Source: Buxus sempervirens
Lineage: Eukaryota; Streptophyta; Magnoliopsida; Buxales; Buxaceae
Length of the DNA: 64,000 nt
Direction: 5' to 3'
Assembly: GCA_947561395.2 (NCBI GenBank)
Contig: OX387190.1
Location: 18,222,858 to 18,286,857 of the forward strand
Each line of letters starts with the position of its first letter. Within the stretch, counting starts at the first letter, position 1. The notes beneath the pieces are model-generated. The model was given only the letters and a program-made list of their open reading frames with translations. It made no database searches and was not told where the DNA came from. A program made the translations under genes and the position numbers. Of this stretch, positions 58,901 to 64,000 are shown in pieces.

Positions 58901-61900
58901 TCATGATGGATATTACCTTTTTATCTTGTTTTCTTTATTTAAGGTAGAATTCTAGTTTTTTACTTATTGCTATTTTGTTTCTCCGTATGTATTTGTTTAA
59001 CTTTCTAAGACATGGAAATTGCAGTAGTTACTATGGTATTTCAGAAAGTTGGTTGTCTGCACGGTATGATGACATTATTTAGAACACACTTATTAATTTC
59101 CACCATGCCTTGGTTATTATTATTATTTTTTTTAATTTTTTTTTCTTTTAAGCTTTTCTCTAGGGCTGAGAAGGGGTTGGTTTAGGTGTCATATTCTGTT
59201 ATGTTGTTGGCTTTAGATGCTTACATATATGGTGTTTCTTTAATATATCTTGTTTTCTTAGTCATATTTTGTTATTTCAGATCTTTATTCTATTTTTGAA
59301 GCTATCAGAGAAGGAGATTTACTCCATTCTAGATATCTTATGTTCTTAGACATAGTTTATTGTTGGCTTTCTTTTTTGTTTTTGTTTTTTCTCTGATTCT
59401 CCTGATTTCAACAAGGCCTTCAGTTTTTGAATTGAGAGTCATTTGTTTATCTGGTATTAATTTCTATATGCCAGTTTTCCCTTATCTCTTGTATCTGCAG
59501 TGCCTCGTGATTGATGAAGCTGACCGGATATTGGAAGCCAACTTTGAGGAAGAAATGAAGCAAATTATTAAGATTCTACCGAAGGTAATAATTTGATTAT
59601 TTGTAATTGGAATTTAATAGTTAACTATAGAGGTGCAAGTTTGATGTGAATTTGACTTGTCCTGTTAAATTGCGTCTAAGAGTTGATCAAATTAAGTAGC
59701 TTGTATACCTTTCTAACTGAATTAGTGATCTCTTAGAAATATGGATAAGTATAGTCTTGGCTGATCTTAATTGGTGCTCGAAATCCTGAAGCAAAAGGGG
59801 GCCTAATCTATCATACTTGTTTGGTAGTTATGCTTTCCAGGCTTTGTCAACTGTCAATTCCTGGGTTGTGTTTCATGGAATGGTAATTGAACTTCTCTCT
59901 TGGTATAGATGGTGAATGCAGAGTGTCTCTTAATTTGTGAACTTTAATATGAACTTTTCATTGTTATTGCTTTCAAAATGAATAGTAGTTTGTTCAGTTA
60001 CTCAAATTCCATATTAATTCTGCTTTACTGATGGCTTTAACATTTAAATCATTAATGTTACTAGTTTATTCTGTCTTCAAGTTTGTCCATGCCCTTTGTG
60101 TGCTCTCTCTCTCTCTCTCTCCATCTGCCCATCTGTTGTCTCAGTCTACTCTCTCTTCCTTCCCATCAGGCCAATTTGTGTTTGTGTGCAAATTAGTAAA
60201 TTTACATCTATCAGTTTACTCCCTGTTACTCTTCCCTGGCCCCAATATGTATGTGTGTTTTCGAAGCAAATTTATCAGTCTACTCTCTTGTTCTCTTTTC
60301 CAGCCATAATTTGTATTTGTGTTTTTGAAAAGCAAAAATTTTGCCATAGTTATTCGTGGAAATTCTTAGATAAAGATCTAAATTCCCACTTGTCTACATC
60401 TTTTATAACTTGGCGAATCACTATGGCTGTGTTTCCCAGTCTGGTTTTCGAAAGACAAGAAAAGAAATCTACAAAAATAAAGGAAAGGACAAGAAAAGGA
60501 AAGAAAAGAAAATGATGATTTTCTTTTCTTTCCCAGTTTTTGGATAAAAGAAAAATATATTTTAATAAGAGGATAGGTGGTGGTGGTAGTGATGGGTGGG
60601 ATTTGGGGTGGGGCTGGTCGTGGTAGGAGAGTGGTTGTGGGTGGGGGTTTGGTGGTGGGTGGGCGGATGTTTGTTGGTAGTGGTGTATGGGTGGGTTGTG
60701 TTTGTAGTGGTGGACGTAGTGTGTGGGGGTGGGGGTGGGGGTGGGGGTGGTGGTGGTGGGTGGGGTTGGGGGTGGTTGTTATGGGGGTAATGGGCGGTGG
60801 TGGTGGACTTTCTTTTCTTTCAAAATCTCTGCCTTTTTGGAGAGTAAATTTTAGACCTCTAAAGAAAAATTGACAGTTTTTTAACAAAATTTTTCTTGAA
60901 ATCCCTTTCCTTCATTCCAAAGAAATGAGAGAAAACAAAACTTTACTGTTTTCTTTTCTTTTCTCTCCAAATCCAGACTTTCAGGAACTTGTAAGTTATA
61001 TATACAAAGTTACATAATGAGTTGTATTATTATTAAACAAGCTTTATTTATGCTTCTTGATAAGATATTTTTTGATTATAATTGTTAAAATCTCCTGAGG
61101 AATAGTTTAGTCAAAGTGACACCCAGTCAGCTGCTTAACTTTGTCAAACCCCATAATGCCTTGATGATGCTAAAGCAAGCATTGTTGCCTAGGCAGCTTT
61201 ATCTATCAGCCAGAGCAATGCCTAGAGGCAAACACCCTTAACACGATCACAAAATCACCCCACATTTGCTTTGTGTGTCTTGCTCGTAGCAATCTTTGAT
61301 GGGTTACTGATACAGAAACAGGGGATACTTGACGACATCATTGTATTGGCTTCATCTTGGGTGCATGTGTTAGGGAGGAATTTAGGACGATTTCATATGA
61401 TGATGTGATATGGGACTGGGCTTTAGTTGCTGTTCTGGATTATTCTTATAGCTTATGTGTCATATTCTTTGGTTTAGCTTTTTATACCCATATCTCATCA
61501 GTTGTTTTTTACTTTCCTTGATCTTTTATTAGCTAATATATTTCTTCATTATTTATAAAAATTTAATAATAATGAAAAAAGAAGAAGATGAAACTACCCC
61601 ACACATTTTCCTCTTCGCTGCCTCCTCTTTGGATCTGTAAGTTGCTATCTTATTGTGACAGATATCAGAGGCCTGTACAAATACTATAAAGTGGTTGCTT
61701 CTCAACATATAAGAAGATTTACTCTTGGTCCACATCGTAATAGACAGATGATACTAGAAATTTGTTTCCTTGGTTAGGATAGGGAACATTAGAAAAAAAA
61801 AATAAAGGAAAAAAAGGGAAATAGTTGCTTCTCTTAGGCAACAGTTGGTTAACATTATCTGGCTTTGAGGTTTTCTGCCTCATGCTTCGACAGAGTGAAT

Positions 61901-63631
61901 AAGAAAAGGGAGGCAAAAATGCACATTTGTTGATTTTCATGCATGTTTTTTTTTGATTGCATTTTATGAAGTAATGCCATGGCATAATTTTTTATACTAT
62001 AATTTCTGGAGCTTTGAGCTAATCAATATGCTACTAAATTTTTTAGGAGAGACAGACGGCTCTGTTTTCAGCTACCCAGACAAAGAAGGTTTGCAATACT
62101 TGTTCAACTAGTAGTCTTGTCTTCAATTCCTTATTATTAGATTTGAAGATAAGCGATATATCTGTAGGTTGAGGATCTTGCACGCCTATCCTTCCAAACC
62201 ACTCCAGTTTATATTGATGTGGACGATGGCCGGTCTAAGGCAAGTTATTAGTTGAAACACTATGTGTTGTTCTTTTAACCGCACTGTTACAATAAACTGA
62301 CAAAATGCTGCGGAATATAGGTCACTAATGAAGGGCTGCAGCAAGGATACTGTGTTGTGTCAAGTGCCAAGCGATTTGTTCTTTTATATTCCTTCTTGAA
62401 GAGGAATATGTCAAAAAAAGTGATGGTCTTTTTCTCCTCATGCCATTCAGTCAAATTTCATTCAGAGCTTCTCAGATACATTCATGTAGACTGTTACGAT
62501 ATTCATGGAAAACAGAAGCAGCAGAAGAGGACGTCCACATTTTTCGATTTCTGCAAGGCAGAAAAGGGAATCTTATTATGTACCGATGTTGCTGCTCGGG
62601 GCCTTGACATTCCGGCTGTGGTATAATTTTTTCTCCTACCTCTTGGTCTTGCCCTGGAATTATAACTTTTGTGTAAATCAGAAAACACTCATTTCATTTT
62701 CTTTTCACCTTTTTTCACTTGTAGGACTGGATTGTGCAGTATGATCCTCCGGATGAACCCAAGGTGATTAATGTTCATGCACTGCAAGGAATTTAAAAAA
62801 TTTGTTTTTTGTTTTATATCTGATATAGGTTCTCGCATAACATGTGGATTTGCATTAATTTTTCAGGAGTACATTCATAGGGTTGGTAGAACAGCCCGCG
62901 GGGAAGGTGCAAAAGGACATGCTCTGCTATTTCTGATACCAGAAGAATTGCAATTTCTTCGCTACCTTAAGGTGGGGGTATCTCAGTCTGTATGGCCTTT
63001 TACTATAAAAGATATAGAAACATATCTTATACTGGAATCCTTCTCTCTTACTGGCAGGCAGCCAAAGTGCCCGTTAAAGAATACGAGTTCAATGAGAAGA
63101 AGCTGGCAAATGTTCAGTCGCACCTGGTAGGTCCTCTTCACCTTATTCTGATAGACATTGTTCAATAGAATCAGAGATTTCAGGGAATTTACCTGCTCGA
63201 GCCATGTGATGCAGGAGAAACTGGTTTCAAACAATTATTATTTGAACAAATCAGCGAAAGACGCATACAGATCCTATATATTGGCATACAATTCGCACTC
63301 CATGAAGGATATCTTCAATGTCCATCGGCTTGATCTACAGGTAATTGTGCCTGTTGGCATTCAAAGTGGCACTTACCTTTGCATACCTGTTAATGGTTGC
63401 TGCATTACTGTGTTGTATAATGCAATTATGAGCTGTGTTGAATGTGTACAGGCTGTTGCTGCCTCATTCTGCTTTTCTGGTCCTCCAAAGGTAAATTTAA
63501 ACATAGATAGCAGTGCATCCAAGTTCAGGAAGAAGAGAAAAGTCGAAGGAAGTCGACATGGAATCAACGAAAGCAACCCTTATGGGAGGCAGAGAGGTGA
63601 AGATGACAAACGGCAATTTGTGAGATATTAG
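49988..63631 (+). CDS. RH51: DEAD-box ATP-dependent RNA helicase, Has1/DDX18 type (RH51/RH27-like), 12 exons, 594 aa
   Basis: Exons: 49988-50383, 51240-51425, 53575-53760, 59501-59584, 62047-62088, 62168-62239, 62321-62620, 62725-62763, 62867-62971, 63058-63126, 63215-63340, 63452-63631. Together they read 594 residues without a stop. The ATG is in a strong context (CACCATGG). Residues 1-105 are Lys/Glu-rich. Motifs: Q motif (about 108-139), [10 protein letters not shown] (150-158), Ia PTRELA (187-192), GG (215-216), Ib TPGR (236-239), II DEAD (261-264), III SAT (292-294), [12 protein letters not shown] (410-420), [10 protein letters not shown] (439-446). The C-terminus has the family block [13 protein letters not shown] and IFNVHRLDL. 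Has1 homologues unwind RNA in nucleolar 60S and 40S ribosome assembly; that role here is by family. All eleven introns are phase 0. The symbol is by family; RH27 is equally possible. Confidence 0.95.
51600..52140 (-). mobile_element. LINE 3' fragment in helicase intron 2
   Basis: Minus-strand frame 51628-52068 carries a zf-RVT domain with intact Cys/His spacing ([18 protein letters not shown]) and the usual [15 protein letters not shown] block. The RT part is missing, so it is 5'-truncated. It lies against the sense of the host gene. Confidence 0.8.
52572..53396 (-). other. Unidentified reading-frame remnants in helicase intron 2
   Basis: Minus-strand frames at 53079-53396 ([19 protein letters not shown]) and 52572-52812 ([20 protein letters not shown]) look protein-like. 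Between them [11 protein letters not shown] resembles a phrase seen in degenerate plant LINE pol. Source not established. Confidence 0.3.
54600..56540 (+). mobile_element. Ty1/copia retrotransposon fossil in helicase intron 3
   Basis: Parts in order: gag zinc-knuckle remnant and protease start (about 54640-54840, [10 protein letters not shown]), reverse transcriptase (about 55130-55700, with LYVDVMLIA), RNase H (about 55747-56110), and a probable 3' LTR region (about 56320-56540). The integrase region is largely missing. It is broken in several places and old. Sense is the same as the host gene. Confidence 0.8.
56541..57560. other. Intron 3 DNA with a possible MITE at 57265-57490
   Basis: Purine-rich DNA reading AGCTATGTTTGGTAATGAGG ... 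CAGGTTTGTTGGAAAGTTC resembles hAT-MITE ends, but no exact inverted repeat was fixed. Nothing else seen. Confidence 0.3.
57600..58600 (+). mobile_element. LINE 3' fragment with RNase H domain in helicase intron 3
   Basis: Frames at 57563-57847 and 57899-58348 give the end of zf-RVT ([20 protein letters not shown], with cysteine lost) and an RNase H domain ([10 protein letters not shown], then [21 protein letters not shown] and HHFIIEG). Frameshifts and a TGA after LWFIW show decay. 5'-truncated. Confidence 0.75.
58601..59500. other. Remainder of helicase intron 3
   Basis: T-rich intronic DNA ending in a good 3' splice site (TGTATCTGCAG, 59490-59500). Nothing else recognised. Confidence 0.6.
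60430..60985. mobile_element. MITE-like element with GGTGGT minisatellite core, copy 2 (helicase intron 4)
   Basis: Imperfect terminal inverted repeats: left CAGTCTGGTTTTCGAAAGAC (60437 on) and right, on the minus strand, AAGTCTGGATTTGGAGAGAA (from about 60980), both running into AAGAAAAGAAA. The core 60570-60800 is G/T-rich (GGTGGT, GGGGGTGG). Same layout as 45303-45760. Confidence 0.6.
62240..62320 (+). other. GC-AG intron of the helicase gene
   Basis: The donor reads AAG/GCAAGT and the acceptor ATATAG/GTC. Splicing here joins VDVDDGRSK to VTNEGLQQG, which matches the family. No GT donor nearby keeps the frame. GC-AG introns are a small known class with an otherwise strong donor, as here. 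Confidence 0.85.
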
Positions 63632-64000
63632 GGAGGCATCATTCAGTAATGAATGGCTCTACACTTCCCATTTGGTGAATTTGTTCTTGTTTTTCGGCAA
63701 GCTCATCTTCTCAGCTGTTTCTAGACTTGCACCAATTTTGTAGCGATGTATTCTTAATTTATATGTATATTTTCGCGGTTTGAAGTCTGCCCATCGAATT
63801 TATAGTGAGTGTTGTAAAATCCTTTTCAAAGAATGAGCTGGATTATGAACTATCCTTCCTGCTTTATGGATTATTTCAAGAGTGAGTTGGATTAATAGCT
63901 CAATGATTTGGGTAACTTTTTATATTTTTTATTTTTTGGTAAAGGATTATGAATTGGTTTTGGTTGATTCGCAGTACCATTACATCATCTTTAGGAGTTT
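63632..64000 (+). other. 3' UTR and downstream flank of the helicase gene
   Basis: T-rich DNA after the stop. No clear AATAAA signal and no further gene. Confidence 0.5.

Noticed and set aside
60378-60887. Proline/threonine/histidine-rich or glycine-rich proteins at 45288-45710 and 60378-60887
   Set aside because: They are translations of the GGTGGT core of MITE-like elements.

Overview
The window is nuclear DNA of a flowering plant. The evidence is one intact intron-rich host gene with plant splice sites, a FAR1/FHY3-type gene, fragments of PPR and ACT-repeat (ACR) genes, a decayed piece of plastid DNA, and a dense load of plant transposable elements (CACTA, LINE, Ty1/copia, several long LTRs, and a Cassandra LTR carrying 5S rRNA sequence). 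The species cannot be told from the sequence.

Layout. 1-2.8 kb is the 3' half of a broken CACTA (En/Spm) transposon. 3.5-6.3 kb is a decayed minus-strand LINE abutted by an LTR fragment. 6.3-11.5 kb holds LTR material, including one very long LTR with a purine tract beside it. 11.5-13.2 kb is AT-rich DNA holding a plastid insertion with trnL-CAA, bordered by a 54-bp direct repeat. 13.7-18.7 kb is a FAR1-RELATED SEQUENCE gene whose last coding part lies beyond an in-frame stop and is split by a solo LTR. 20.3-21.4 kb is a plant transposon-protein gene. 22.9-29.5 kb is a 22-bp minisatellite cut into three blocks by two solo LTRs with the same target duplication. 29.9-39.1 kb, minus strand, is a decayed gene of at least 15 exons with an HMG-like N-terminus, a plant-mobile-domain-like middle and a Ulp1-type cysteine protease C-terminus. 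One of its exons is split by an LTR that itself holds another solo LTR, and a Cassandra LTR sits against its first ATG. 39.4-46.6 kb is gene-poor with small host-gene fragments and a MITE-like element. 46.7-49.2 kb is another solo LTR. 49.99-63.63 kb is an intact 12-exon DEAD-box RNA helicase of the Has1/DDX18 (RH51/RH27) type, with introns 2-4 enlarged by LINE, copia and MITE-like insertions.

Only the helicase looks fully functional; the FAR1-like reading frame may still make a 673-residue protein. The rest is a record of repeated retroelement insertion followed by LTR-LTR recombination: six LTRs stand alone between short target duplications (three of these are exact 5/5, one is exact for the Cassandra LTR, and two match 4/5). 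The most unusual signals are (i) long LTRs carrying paired clusters of short palindromes whose words match within one LTR but differ between LTRs, (ii) two LTRs inserted at the same repeat phase of one minisatellite, and (iii) the HMG/mobile-domain/Ulp1 gene architecture.
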